Below are positions 8,469-17,118 of a stretch of DNA of 64,000 nt, in pieces; position 1 is the stretch's first letter; the number at the start of each line of letters is the position of its first letter. The notes under the pieces are model-generated. The model ran no database searches, was not told the DNA's origin, and saw nothing but the letters and a program-made list of their open reading frames with translations. This stretch comes from Martinezella dioscoreae (lineage in GTDB: Bacteria > Pseudomonadota > Alphaproteobacteria > Rhizobiales > Rhizobiaceae). A program made the position numbers and the translations under genes. The stretch spans positions 171,654 through 235,653 of the forward strand of contig NZ_BLAJ01000007.1 in NCBI RefSeq assembly GCF_009176305.1. The letters are read 5' to 3'.

Positions 8469-9878
8469 ATGACGACATTGGACGACTCGCGCATCAACAA
8501 ACCGCATGCTGATCTTGCAGCCGAACCGATCGGCGTCACGAAGGCAGGAAGCAACATGACGAAGCCGCTCGCCATCATCGGCGGCATTCTCTGGCTGCTT
8601 GTCGCTTCGCCGACCGTCGTCGAGAGCGACGCCTACCGGTATGCCACCGCGCTCCTCTCTCTGATCGCCCTCTACTACTATATGAAGGCGCCGATACGGC
8701 CGCGCACCGATTGGATCGGCTGGCTCTGCATGGGCTGGGCCTTCTATGTCATGGCGCGTTTCTTCATCACCTTCTGGCTGACGCCGCAGCACGATATCGG
8801 CGCTTCGGATTGGCTCTATGCCTTCCCCTTCTTCTTCCCCATCATGGGCGTCGCCTTCCTGCTCTACGAAGAGCTGATGGAAAAGATCGTCGCGGCCTAT
8901 TTCGCCGTGGTGCTCGTCATGCTGGTCGCCACTCAGCATCTGCGCGAGGTCTTTGCCGGCGAAACCATCCGCCCGCTGATTATGAACAACCAGATCCACG
9001 GCGCCGTCGCCTGCGGCATGATCGTGATCTTCACCCTATTCTGGCTGTTGCATTACCTAACGAACAAATCGAGCGACCGCCGGATCGCCCGCTTCGCCTA
9101 TATCGCGTCGCCCTTCATCTTCGCGCTCTGTTTCATCGCCATTTACGGTGCCAAATCGAAAGGCGTCTGGCTGGCACTCGGCATCACACTGCCTGTCCTT
9201 GCGCTCATTACGCTGACCTACCTGCGCCTGAGGAGCGGTGCCATCATTATTATCGCCGTCGCGGCCCTGTTGATCGCAGGGATCTATGGCGTCAGGCACA
9301 ATCTGGACAAAACGGCCGGCCCAACTGTATCGGCAGCCCTTTCCATGGTCGAAAATGTGGCCAATGGCCATGAGATGGGCGGCGTGGTTTCAAACGCCAT
9401 CAGCTCCAGCAATACACCGGTGTCGATGGACGAACGCCTGCAGCTCTGGTCGAACAGCTGGGAAGTCTTTTCATCGGCGCCGATCTTCGGCTGGGGCAAT
9501 CGGTGGCTCGAACGCTGGGCCGAGACGCGCTACTCGCATGTTCAGTACACGCTGCTGCACAACGGCTATCTGGAAATCCTAGTACGTTACGGCCTGTTCG
9601 GTGCGGCAATCATGGGCTTTATGCTCGCCACCTTCATCCGCGCCGTCTGGCGCGCCCGCACGGCCGGCATTATTCCGCGCGCCGCATGGCACGCCTATAT
9701 CGCCTGCCTTTTCTTTTTCTCATTGACGCTCCTCAGCAACTCCAACAACCGCCTGGCGATCGGCGAAAGCCTGGCCTTCGCAAGCTCCGCCTTCGCCTGC
9801 TGGTGTCACATGCGGCTGAAGGGGGAGTATTTGACGATCTCTAAAGGGGAACGGCAAGAAGCGGCCGTGAGAGCGTGA
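8469..9878 (+). CDS. O-antigen ligase/polymerase family membrane protein (Wzy/WaaL type)
   Basis: Polytopic membrane protein of 469 residues with around 11-12 hydrophobic segments. A large periplasmic loop (about residues 270-365) carries the RLQLWSNSWEVFSSAP and GWGN segments, followed by HNGYLEILVRYGLFG. This Wzy_C pattern is shared by O-antigen ligases, which join finished polymer to lipid A-core, and by polymerases; sequence alone does not separate them. The ATG at 8469 has AAAGGCGG close by. ATG at 8556, with AGGAAG, is an alternative start that begins at the first membrane helix. It is about 130 bp downstream of the sugar transferase, probably in the same operon. Its 3-prime end abuts IS debris. 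Confidence 0.85.
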   Translation: MTTLDDSRINKPHADLAAEPIGVTKAGSNMTKPLAIIGGILWLLVASPTVVESDAYRYATALLSLIALYYYMKAPIRPRTDWIGWLCMGWAFYVMARFFITFWLTPQHDIGASDWLYAFPFFFPIMGVAFLLYEELMEKIVAAYFAVVLVMLVATQHLREVFAGETIRPLIMNNQIHGAVACGMIVIFTLFWLLHYLTNKSSDRRIARFAYIASPFIFALCFIAIYGAKSKGVWLALGITLPVLALITLTYLRLRSGAIIIIAVAALLIAGIYGVRHNLDKTAGPTVSAALSMVENVANGHEMGGVVSNAISSSNTPVSMDERLQLWSNSWEVFSSAPIFGWGNRWLERWAETRYSHVQYTLLHNGYLEILVRYGLFGAAIMGFMLATFIRAVWRARTAGIIPRAAWHAYIACLFFFSLTLLSNSNNRLAIGESLAFASSAFACWCHMRLKGEYLTISKGERQEAAVRA

Positions 9879-9882
9879 GCAT

Positions 9883-10190
9883 GATAGTTGCACGACTGCT
9901 TCGGGTAGCTGGTTGGCATAGCGCACAGGTCGCCGTGACCGATCCGTCAGCGCCTCCAGGCCATCGTCCTTGTAGCGGTTGAAAACCTTGTAGCCGGTCT
10001 TGGGCGAGATCCCGAACTCCCGGCACACATCGCTCATGCCTTCGCCTCCAGCAGCCGGGCGACAGAGCGTAGAGGTTCCTCGATCACCGAAGGCTCTCTC
10101 CACGGCATCAACACCTCCCGCCAAAAAGCCGAAAGTGTTACCACCCATATCTCCGGTACAATTCGTCACCTATCTCTCAGGTCGGGCACC
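9883..10190 (-). mobile_element. IS481-family transposase remnant (N-terminal helix-turn-helix part)
   Basis: On the reverse strand, ATG at 10037 opens the helix-turn-helix region MSDVCREFGISPKTGYKVFN and then the DRSRRPVRYANQLP segment typical of IS481-family transposases. The preceding codons of the transposase are in another frame (GGCTGCTGGAGGCGAAGGC), so the gene is frameshifted, and the catalytic core is absent. Beyond it, about 10140-10190, are two related copies of GTTACC...ATATCTCCGGT and GTCACCTATCTCTCAGGT, which look like the terminal repeats of the element. It is dead, and it abuts the O-antigen ligase stop. Confidence 0.75.
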
Positions 10191-10886
10191 GAGGCCTCCA
10201 AAGCCGTCCATACCCGCCGAGCTACGACGCACGAAGAGCGACTGATTGCCCCCGCGTGAAAAGCGTAGAAACTAGCGCGTTTGGTGGTGGAAAAGTTCGA
10301 ACGCTGCCGGCGAGAAGTCGTTTTTGACGCGAGGCGGAATTCAAGTTCATCGTTGGATGATCTAGGCAACATTTCATCACAAGCAAACTCAGCGCCTTGA
10401 GATCACCCTTCTTCGCGATTGGCGACAAAACGTTCGATCTATGTCGTATCGGGCCAGGATCGTTCCCGACAAATCCGCGTCCTGCGCATGCAGGAAGTAT
10501 TCGGTTCCGAAAATGCACCCTCTGCCAAAGCGGTGATGTCTAGCAGACCTTGTAAACGCCGATCGAATACCTTCCTCCATATCGGTGGTGAGCATCGTCC
10601 GCTGAGCCCGAAGAAGCCATTCGCTGACACAGCTACCCGCCCAGAATGGTATCGCTCCGCCATTTAAGGGCGCTTAACTTAGCTCAGCCCCTATTTAAGC
10701 CAGGAGCCAATTGCTTAAATAACACTGCACTCTCGTAATTGGACATGTCCGTTTCAGCTTCTAACCTTCGGCTAGGCCGCTTCGTCGAGACCCCTATAGC
10801 GGGCGAATCGTGCGCGCCTTCGTGCCGCCCCCCCATTACCGCTTGAACCGTCGATCGACGTGCTGGCCCTATTGGAAAGGCTGAGC
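10191..10886. other. Non-coding or decayed segment with clustered GCTTAA dyads
   Basis: No open frame here looks like a protein I recognise; short frames on both strands end quickly. Towards the Fic gene the sequence turns AT-rich and holds two dyads: TTAAG-GGCG-CTTAA at 10664-10677 and TATTTAAGC with GCTTAAATA at 10692-10700 and 10713-10721. They share the core GCTTAA. They could belong to a terminator for the Fic gene, to mobile-element ends, or to a regulator site. Confidence 0.4.
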
Positions 10887-12461
10887 CTAGCCGAGCGGGC
10901 CTTTGGGCGCGCCATCCTCATTCGATAGGCTGATGTCGAAGGCGTCGCGAACCACCGCTTCCGCTGACGTTACCTCCTCGTCCGTCATCTTTTCGAATTC
11001 ACGACTGCGCCGCTTCTTGGAAAGCGTACCCTCGTTCTGACGGATGAAATTGATGAGACTGGAGATCATCCCGTCCGGCATCTCAAGGAAATCCTGAATG
11101 CGTCCCTTCGCTTCATCGAAGCGCGCGAGGTGATCGATCTCATTTGGCAGGTCATGCCTGATCGTCTGTACGACGCAAGCATAGAGAAATTCCGTCAACT
11201 TCGTATAATCCCCGAACCTGTAAAGATCGGCAGTGTCGTTGAGGACACTCACGTTTTTCTCCGGTGTCGGCACCCATTCGATAAAGGGCAACAGCGGTCC
11301 GGTGTAACCGCGCAGGCGCTCGCCATACTCCTCCTGGCGTTCAAGAAGTACGGAAGAAATGGGAAAAATCATGCCAGCGGGCGTATATCCGCGCTCAGAC
11401 AGAACATGGTGTATGAGGTACCGATGCAGGCGACCGTTTCCGTCTTCGAAGGGATGGACGAAGACGAAGGCGAAGGCCATGACCGAGGCTTGAAGTACGG
11501 CATCGACCCCACTCTCCGCCATCCTGCTTCCTGAGGCTATGATCCCTCCGAGCAGATCGCTAATGTCTTCGTGCCGGGCTGAAATGAATTCGGGGAGAGG
11601 ATCGTCGTTCCAGTCGCAATCGCCAATAAAGCCGCCGGCGTCTCGCAGCCCGCGCTTGATGAACCGGCTCTCCTCGATCACAATGTGCTGGAGGCGCACG
11701 AGTTCGTCCACTGTGATCGGCCGCTTTCCCGCTTGAGCAACAGCCCTCATCCAACGCTCGAGGCGGCTTCGCGGCGGGCGTTCGCCTTCGATCTGGTAGG
11801 ATGCCTGGCTATCCGACAGAAGCAGAAAGCTTGCCGCGCGCGTAACGATCCCCTTTCCGATCTTTCCGATGAGCTCTTTGGCTTCAGCGTCCCAGCGGTG
11901 GGCGACCGTGTCGACGAGATATTCGGTACGCCTTAATACGGGGCAGAATGCTGGTGTGCCAAGGAGATTGTCTCGCACGCGGTGACGGGGCGAATTCACG
12001 GGGGACGATGTGAAGTAGCTCGCGGTGTCAAGCGCTTCAACATAGTTCCCCCGTTCCGCATCCGGAATGTCAAGGCGTGTACCTGTCAGCCATTCATAGA
12101 AAAACCAGATCCGGCGCGTCACGCTGCTCGTCGGTTCGGCTTCGATCAGCGCTGCGATCTGACTGGCCGGGACGATGTGAAATAGCTTTTTTAGGATCAA
12201 CAGATCGATCGTCTCGTGCCTCAGTGCGAAAGACAGATGTCCAAGTAAGCTGTCCTCTGGAGCGAAGCGCTTGTCGAAGATCGTCCAATCCTCATGTGCT
12301 CTCCTCGAGCCATAGACGAAGCCCTTCGCGACGCACGAGGGGAGACGAACAGGGGCTGCAATCCCGTATTTCTGGACAAGAGCTGCATACCCAACGGGAA
12401 CCGTATCCGTTGGCACAATACGCTCTTGGAAGACCCCCAGATTTGCGGGATTAGCTGTCAT
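10887..12461 (-). CDS. Fic-domain protein with N-terminal inhibitory motif (class II)
   Basis: Probable AMP-transferase of 524 residues. The Fic core motif HPFEDGNGRLHR (about residues 336-347) is complete, with the catalytic His, the metal/phosphate-binding Asp-Gly-Asn-Gly and the final Arg. About 110 residues earlier, SYQIEG (221-226) matches the S-x-x-x-E-G autoinhibitory helix, so this is a class II Fic enzyme that carries its own inhibitor. The first 150 residues are a separate domain I do not recognise. The C-terminus is helical with a basic patch, KKRRSREFEK. ATG at 12461 has AAGGAAG upstream; an ATG at 12479 is less likely. It lies downstream of virB11 on the same strand but about 620 bp away, with its own repeat-rich upstream region. 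No BID domain is visible, so there is no direct sign that it is a VirB/D4 substrate. Confidence 0.9.
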   Translation of the reverse strand: MTANPANLGVFQERIVPTDTVPVGYAALVQKYGIAAPVRLPSCVAKGFVYGSRRAHEDWTIFDKRFAPEDSLLGHLSFALRHETIDLLILKKLFHIVPASQIAALIEAEPTSSVTRRIWFFYEWLTGTRLDIPDAERGNYVEALDTASYFTSSPVNSPRHRVRDNLLGTPAFCPVLRRTEYLVDTVAHRWDAEAKELIGKIGKGIVTRAASFLLLSDSQASYQIEGERPPRSRLERWMRAVAQAGKRPITVDELVRLQHIVIEESRFIKRGLRDAGGFIGDCDWNDDPLPEFISARHEDISDLLGGIIASGSRMAESGVDAVLQASVMAFAFVFVHPFEDGNGRLHRYLIHHVLSERGYTPAGMIFPISSVLLERQEEYGERLRGYTGPLLPFIEWVPTPEKNVSVLNDTADLYRFGDYTKLTEFLYACVVQTIRHDLPNEIDHLARFDEAKGRIQDFLEMPDGMISSLINFIRQNEGTLSKKRRSREFEKMTDEEVTSAEAVVRDAFDISLSNEDGAPKGPLG

Positions 12462-12496
12462 GCCGACTTCCTTCCTCATCGAAAAAAAGTTACATC

Positions 12497-12690
12497 ATCG
12501 AAGAATGATTATTTTCGAGACATGATATCGAAAATCGCTTAGATCGGAAATCAATTATCCTTATCGAAACACGCTTAGATTCGATCAACCATATCGAAAA
12601 TTGATTATACCGGACATGCGCCTCATCGAACCGCAGGTTTCGCATCGAAAATCGATTAGAAACAGGGGGCGCTATAGAAATCCAATTAGA
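12497..12690. repeat. Degenerate direct-repeat array upstream of the Fic gene
   Basis: Eight related copies of a 17-bp unit, consensus ATCGAAAATCGATTAGA, start near 12497, 12527, 12543, 12563, 12593, 12624, 12644 and 12674. Spacings are about 30, 16, 20, 30, 31, 20 and 30 bp, close to multiples of one helical turn. The best copies are at 12527, 12563 and 12644; those at 12497, 12624 and 12674 are weak. The best unit contains a small dyad, ATCGA-AAA-TCGAT. The array ends about 35 bp before the Fic start codon, so it most likely covers the Fic promoter as an operator array; iterons of a replication or partition system are the alternative. Confidence 0.6.
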
Positions 12691-13082
12691 ATCCCTTCGC
12701 GACTGAGGAACTCGGCTTTTCGCTCAACAACGCACGAAAAGCGTCATACCAAGTTGGTGATGCTGCGACCCAACCGGATCACCACCACGAAATTCAAATA
12801 TTTGTACCCCAATGCTCTCTATTTTCATTGCATAATCCGCGGGCAACTACGAGGCCGTGTGACCAAACATGGCATGCGGCCTTGGAGAGCGCTCACGTAC
12901 CCCGAATTTCGCATGCACATCGGCCTTTTTCCGGTCCAGTTTTCCGATGAACGAGGCCGTTCGCCGAAGCCGAGGAAGACAAGGCACCGGATTAAATCTG
13001 GTTAGGCCTGTTTTCCGTTTACAAGGAACCTCGGCTGAAGCGAACAAACCAAAATGCAGGAACCAATCATTTCTCCGCTCGA
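12691..13082. other. Gap between the repeat array and virB11
   Basis: About 390 bp with no convincing gene. A 134-codon forward frame (12601-13005) crosses the repeat array, has basic, atypical composition and resembles nothing known. I see no clear terminator for the virB operon. Confidence 0.4.
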
Positions 13083-14072
13083 TCACGGCTTGAAAAAAAT
13101 CTCGCTCACCCGAAATCGCCCATCGATCCGCTTGCACTGGACAATGATATCGATCGCGACCTTGAGCAAACTACGAACATCGCCGCGCTCAAGGTCACGA
13201 CCTCCTTCCGACTCTTTGACGAGCAACGTCAGTTGTTCGAATGCCAGGGCCGCGGAATCGGCATGCACCGTTGTGATCGATCCAGGGTGTCCTGAATTGA
13301 CATTGCGGATGTAGTAGAAGGCTGAGCCGTCGCGCAGCTCCTGTAGAAGAATGCGATCGGGTCGCATCCTGAGGCACGATTCGAGCAAATCTTTCGCGCT
13401 GATTTTCGCCAGCCCCTGCCCTCCTTTCGAATAGAAAAGCTTGACGTGATTGGGCTGCGAGATGACCAGCTCCGGCGTATCCTCGATCGAGATTATCCGC
13501 TCATGCTCCGGGATATGCCGGATCAATGCCTTCGAGAGGGTGGTCTTGCCAGATCCGGTCGCCCCCGAGATGATGATGTTCTTTCGCTCAAGAACCGCCG
13601 CGCGCAGAAACGTCGCGTAGTTGCCTGCCTTAAGGATCTTGTCTAACCTGGTATTGGAGGATTCAACATGGCGGTTCGGCGAGGAGACATTGGAAAATAA
13701 TCCACCCCTTTCGAGATCATCCAACGTCAGCGTCACTGACGACGGCTTCCTGATCGTGATGCTGACCGTGCCCTTCGTCGTTGCCGGCGGAACAACGATC
13801 TGAATCCGCTCTTCATCGGGTAAGGTGGCCGACAAGACCGGCCGGGCCTCATCGATTGCCTGGTTCGAATAGCTTGCAATGGCCCGGGCAAGGCGCATGA
13901 GCTTCTCGAAACTAAGATCCGGCAGTGCATGATGCTGCCATCCCTCCGTTCCCTCGGTCAGCACTTCACCCGGGCGGTTGACGACGATCTCATAGAGCGA
14001 CGTATCCTTCAGGAAGCGAGATAGTGGCAAAAGCAATTCACGCACCACGCGAGCATCTGAAGCTTCCGCCAT
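13083..14072 (-). CDS. virB11: VirB11 traffic ATPase of the type IV secretion system
   Basis: Hexameric cytoplasmic ATPase of 329 residues that powers pilus assembly and substrate transfer. Walker A is GATGSGKTTLSKAL near residue 170. The Asp box SIEDTPEL, the RMRPDRILLQELRDG Walker B region and the histidine box GHPGSITTVHADS follow in the usual order. The N-terminal domain (about 1-150) is complete. ATG follows GGCGGAAG; the gap from the virB10 stop is 8 bp. It is the last gene of the virB operon, and length matches the family. All key residues are present, so it should be active. Confidence 0.97.
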   Translation of the reverse strand: MAEASDARVVRELLLPLSRFLKDTSLYEIVVNRPGEVLTEGTEGWQHHALPDLSFEKLMRLARAIASYSNQAIDEARPVLSATLPDEERIQIVVPPATTKGTVSITIRKPSSVTLTLDDLERGGLFSNVSSPNRHVESSNTRLDKILKAGNYATFLRAAVLERKNIIISGATGSGKTTLSKALIRHIPEHERIISIEDTPELVISQPNHVKLFYSKGGQGLAKISAKDLLESCLRMRPDRILLQELRDGSAFYYIRNVNSGHPGSITTVHADSAALAFEQLTLLVKESEGGRDLERGDVRSLLKVAIDIIVQCKRIDGRFRVSEIFFKP

Positions 14073-14080
14073 CTTCCGCC

Positions 14081-15250
14081 CTACTTCGTCACCAGCGTCG
14101 ATTGAGGCCCGAAATCCCCCGATACCGCCCGATCGAGGATCCTGTTGCGGGGTTCGGTAACACGCAGGCTATAGACGTCGGAAAAGTCGAGATCACGGGC
14201 TACAAAAATCGAGACGAGTTCGCCCTGATGCTTTGTCAATGTCGGCGCGATATTAATGGATTGCTCGACGGCGATCGCTGCTGCCTGCTGGCCAGAAGTC
14301 GTCGTATTCTGCGCTTGAACGTCACTATCCTGCAGCCGGCTGCCGGCATAGGTCGTTGCGTCGCCGACAATGGAGAGCAGGATGGCGCTGCCGAAGCGCT
14401 CCCACCAATGCGTGTCGACATAACCATCCATGCCCGCCCGCCCGAGTGCGTCGGTCGCGGGTGAGGCGAGTGTAATAATCACACCTTCTGGCGTCTTTGC
14501 GCGATTCCAAAGCACGAACAGGCGCTTCTGGCCCCGGTTCAAGCCGCCTCGATATTCTCCGACGATCTGAGTTCCTTTCTCCATCAGGACCACGCGGCCG
14601 TTGTCGGAAAGAACATCGCGATTGATGACGCAGCTGGCGAAGCCCGGCTGATCGGAAGCAAGCGCCGTCTCGAGCACGCACGGAATGGACGTTCCCATAG
14701 CGACAATGAAGTCGCGGTTGCCGAGCGTGCCGGCGCGTGATCCTTCCAGCTGGGTCGGCGTCAACATCCTGTTGAAGCGCTGGCCCTCGGTTTCAGGTTG
14801 GGCGCCCCCAAAGCTGCCAGGAACGGGCAGGTAATTGGAACCTGGATCTTGCGACATCGCGGCTGCTGTGTCGCGTCGTTGCGATGATGACTGCTGTCCA
14901 CTATAGGCCATGACGGGCGCACGGCGGGCGGAGTCCAACAAGGGGTCTTCAGCGGGTGTGACCTGCTCCTTTGACGCAGGCGTCGGTAGCAACACCTCAG
15001 GAAGGGGTGTGGCCGGCTTTACCTCTTCCTTCGCCGGCTCGAAGTCAGCCGTCTGGCGAATAACGACATGGTCGGGCTCTTTCGTCTCAGCCTTTTGCCG
15101 GTCACGCATCGACCACAACGAAAACCCAACAAAGGCGACCATCGCTAGCACCACGCCACCGCGCTTCAGGAATGGACGGCCCTCAGTTCGCTGATTGACA
15201 TCCGTCTCGGCGCGCTCACCTGGGATACGGTCTTCCGCCTCATCCGCCAT
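14081..15250 (-). CDS. virB10: VirB10 (TrbI-like) inner/outer membrane bridging protein
   Basis: Core-complex subunit of 389 residues. A short cytoplasmic N-terminus precedes one inner-membrane helix (GVVLAMVAFVGFSLW, about residues 32-46). A proline-rich periplasmic stretch (VKPATPLPEVLLPTP) and the conserved C-terminal TrbI domain follow, with GTSIPCVLETALASDQPG, and IVGEYRGGLNRGQKRLFVLW further on. The antenna region and the C-terminus are intact. Its start overlaps the virB9 stop by 11 bp, indicating translational coupling. It senses energy from the ATPases and spans the envelope with VirB7 and VirB9. Confidence 0.96.
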   Translation of the reverse strand: MADEAEDRIPGERAETDVNQRTEGRPFLKRGGVVLAMVAFVGFSLWSMRDRQKAETKEPDHVVIRQTADFEPAKEEVKPATPLPEVLLPTPASKEQVTPAEDPLLDSARRAPVMAYSGQQSSSQRRDTAAAMSQDPGSNYLPVPGSFGGAQPETEGQRFNRMLTPTQLEGSRAGTLGNRDFIVAMGTSIPCVLETALASDQPGFASCVINRDVLSDNGRVVLMEKGTQIVGEYRGGLNRGQKRLFVLWNRAKTPEGVIITLASPATDALGRAGMDGYVDTHWWERFGSAILLSIVGDATTYAGSRLQDSDVQAQNTTTSGQQAAAIAVEQSINIAPTLTKHQGELVSIFVARDLDFSDVYSLRVTEPRNRILDRAVSGDFGPQSTLVTK

Positions 15251-16127
15251 GGGCTCCTCCTGTTGCAGCGCTTGCCGCCTGCGCTTTCACGACGCGCTCG
15301 ACCGAAGGCGAGATCGTATTGGTGTTGGGATCGATGCCGGTCGGATCGTAGGCTTCGTTGAAGATGCAGAGCACGTCTCCTCCCCGCCGCAGAATGAATT
15401 TGCGGCCGATCGCGTGAACGAGCACGAGATCACCGGAAACCGACTTGGGTACCAGGCTTTCGGTGCCGTCGGAGTTTTCCATATAGATTGCCGGGATTTC
15501 CTGATTGCCGGAGAAGGCGATGGCCGTGATCTTGCCGTTGTCATAAACAGCGTTCGGTTCCAAGGCCCCTGATCCCTGCGCCGAATAACGCCAATTGCGC
15601 GGTCCATATTGCTCGTGCAAAGCCAGCACTGTGTCGGCTTGTCCGGCTTGTGCTGCCTGGGTTCGCGCGAGCGCCTCCTGACGACGGCGTTCGGCATCAT
15701 CGGCTGGATAGCGATATTTGACATAGAAGTAAGTATCCTGGCCGGCCGCAACCGGACCATCTCGGACCGTCAACTCCATCTGGTAACTGCGCGTCGAACC
15801 GTCACGACGTGTCGTGACCACGGAGATGTTGGTGACCGGCTGGTTCTCTCGCGCCTTCAGGAAGAGGATATTGCCGGCTGGCGCCACTTCCCATGCGACA
15901 GTGTTGCCAAGCGCCACATGGGCAATTTCCTCGTCGGCGGCAAACTCCACCTGGACGGAGGAGCGCAACGAGCCCACGATCCTGGTAATATTGTAAGGCT
16001 GATAGTCGACGAAGCGTATCCGACTGTCCTGGGAGGCCCCGCGCGGCGTTTCCAGCGCAAGGGCTGCCGATGACCAGCCAGCAGTCAGGAGCAGTGCGAT
16101 CAAACAATGATGTTTCAGATGTTTCAA
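15240..16127 (-). CDS. virB9: VirB9 outer-membrane core protein
   Basis: Periplasmic/outer-membrane ring subunit of 295 residues. It has a signal peptide (LIALLLTAGWSSAALA) directly before ETPRG, the RIRFVDYQPYNI N-terminal domain, and the C-terminal VirB7-binding domain with WRYSAQG and IYMENSDGTESLV. I chose the TTG at 16127: GGAGG lies 7 bases upstream and the codon overlaps the virB8 stop (AATTGA), so translation is coupled. The longer upstream frame would put extra residues before the signal peptide. No lipobox cysteine is at the cleavage site; the lipoprotein partner is the VirB7-like protein next to VirB8. Confidence 0.95.
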   Translation of the reverse strand: MKHLKHHCLIALLLTAGWSSAALALETPRGASQDSRIRFVDYQPYNITRIVGSLRSSVQVEFAADEEIAHVALGNTVAWEVAPAGNILFLKARENQPVTNISVVTTRRDGSTRSYQMELTVRDGPVAAGQDTYFYVKYRYPADDAERRRQEALARTQAAQAGQADTVLALHEQYGPRNWRYSAQGSGALEPNAVYDNGKITAIAFSGNQEIPAIYMENSDGTESLVPKSVSGDLVLVHAIGRKFILRRGGDVLCIFNEAYDPTGIDPNTNTISPSVERVVKAQAASAATGGAHGG

Positions 16128-16795
16128 TTGATGGCCTCCGGATCGGATCGATAGTCGCTGACGGCGAAGCCGAGCGGATTTATCAGCCGATCGGTCGAGG
16201 ACATTGGAGCATTCACATAGGAGAAGGTAAGCGTTGCCACCCAATGGGTCGTATGGGTCTCGTCACCGCGGGTGATGGTACGCATATAGCGAACAGACAG
16301 GACATGGGCGTTGATCAGCGAGATGGAAACGATGTTGATCCGCGACGTGGCGCCGCGACCGTAGATATTTTGCGGGGAATCCGGATTACCACCACGATAA
16401 ATCGCGGCAAAGCGGGTCTGTTCCGGCGCCGTTGAGAGTAGCGAAACCGTGCGAAAATTCTCCTCCGCCTCACTCCAGACATAACCCTCGCGGGCACGAA
16501 CATAGCGAGCGGCAAAATATTTGGTCACAGCTTCGTCGTAGGTGCCCGCGGTCGACGTGAGTGCCGAAACGACATCGACAATACCGGTGGAATTGTCGAC
16601 TCTCACGACAAAAGGCTCGACCGTCTTCAGCGGTGTCAAACCTGCGATTGCAACGATAGAAATCGCCGCAAGAATGCCGGCCCCGGTGGCTACGAACCAG
16701 GCAATCCGAGCCGAACGTTCCATCTGGATCATGCGATCCTGGTCGAAGCGCCGGGCCTTGTCGAAATAATCCTTGAGACTGTCCGTCGTCACCAT
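16124..16795 (-). CDS. virB8: VirB8 inner-membrane assembly factor
   Basis: Bitopic inner-membrane protein of 223 residues. The cytoplasmic N-terminus (DSLKDYFDKARRFDQD) is followed by a transmembrane helix (WFVATGAGILAAISIVAIAG, about residues 31-50) and then a periplasmic NTF2-like domain with YVRAREGYVW and the NPLGFAVSDYRSDPE end typical of VirB8. The ATG at 16795 overlaps the upstream lipoprotein stop by one base, and GGAGG lies 9 bases before it. It nucleates assembly of the secretion channel with VirB6, VirB9 and VirB10. Confidence 0.95.
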   Translation of the reverse strand: MVTTDSLKDYFDKARRFDQDRMIQMERSARIAWFVATGAGILAAISIVAIAGLTPLKTVEPFVVRVDNSTGIVDVVSALTSTAGTYDEAVTKYFAARYVRAREGYVWSEAEENFRTVSLLSTAPEQTRFAAIYRGGNPDSPQNIYGRGATSRINIVSISLINAHVLSVRYMRTITRGDETHTTHWVATLTFSYVNAPMSSTDRLINPLGFAVSDYRSDPEAIN

Positions 16796-17118
16796 CACCG
16801 CGGCCCTCCGCATCGGCGATAGGAGTGGCCGACATCAAAATGCGCGAAGGCGGCGGGAACGATATCCGGCTTTTCCTCGACGTAGGCAGGCGGCTTGCCA
16901 CCGGACTGTGCCGATGAAGAGCGAGGCGGTTGCGGCGTGGACCCACTATCGCCGTCCCATTGCCACATGGCGCGATTGAGCGGCCGGCGCGAATAGCCGT
17001 CGCATTTAGGCAGGGGATAGGAATGGGACGCGCAGCCGCCGAGTGTTGATGCCATACAGAAAAGCACGAATATTCGGATCATCGTCAACCATCTTGTAAT
17101 TTGCTTGAAGTTCCACAT
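16795..17118 (-). CDS. virB7: VirB7-like lipoprotein
   Basis: Small protein of 107 residues, or 95 from ATG at 17082. A hydrophobic signal peptide ends in a lipobox, TLGGC, with the lipidated cysteine near residue 29. The mature part is Pro/Ser-rich and Cys-containing (CDGYSRRP, then SYRRCGG at the end). Position between VirB6 and VirB8 and the lipobox identify it as the VirB7 position in the operon. It is longer than Agrobacterium VirB7 (55 residues), so the name is positional. The ATG at 17118 overlaps the virB6 stop (TGATG), which favours the longer start. It would anchor VirB9 in the outer membrane. Confidence 0.75.
   Translation of the reverse strand: MWNFKQITRWLTMIRIFVLFCMASTLGGCASHSYPLPKCDGYSRRPLNRAMWQWDGDSGSTPQPPRSSSAQSGGKPPAYVEEKPDIVPAAFAHFDVGHSYRRCGGPR

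Noticed and set aside
8358..8999. 213-codon frame on the minus strand inside the O-antigen ligase gene
   Set aside because: It is antisense to a clear membrane-protein gene and has the His/Asp/Gly-rich composition of a shadow frame.
12601..13005. 134-codon forward frame
   Set aside because: It runs through the repeat array with odd basic composition, no ribosome site and no recognised motif.
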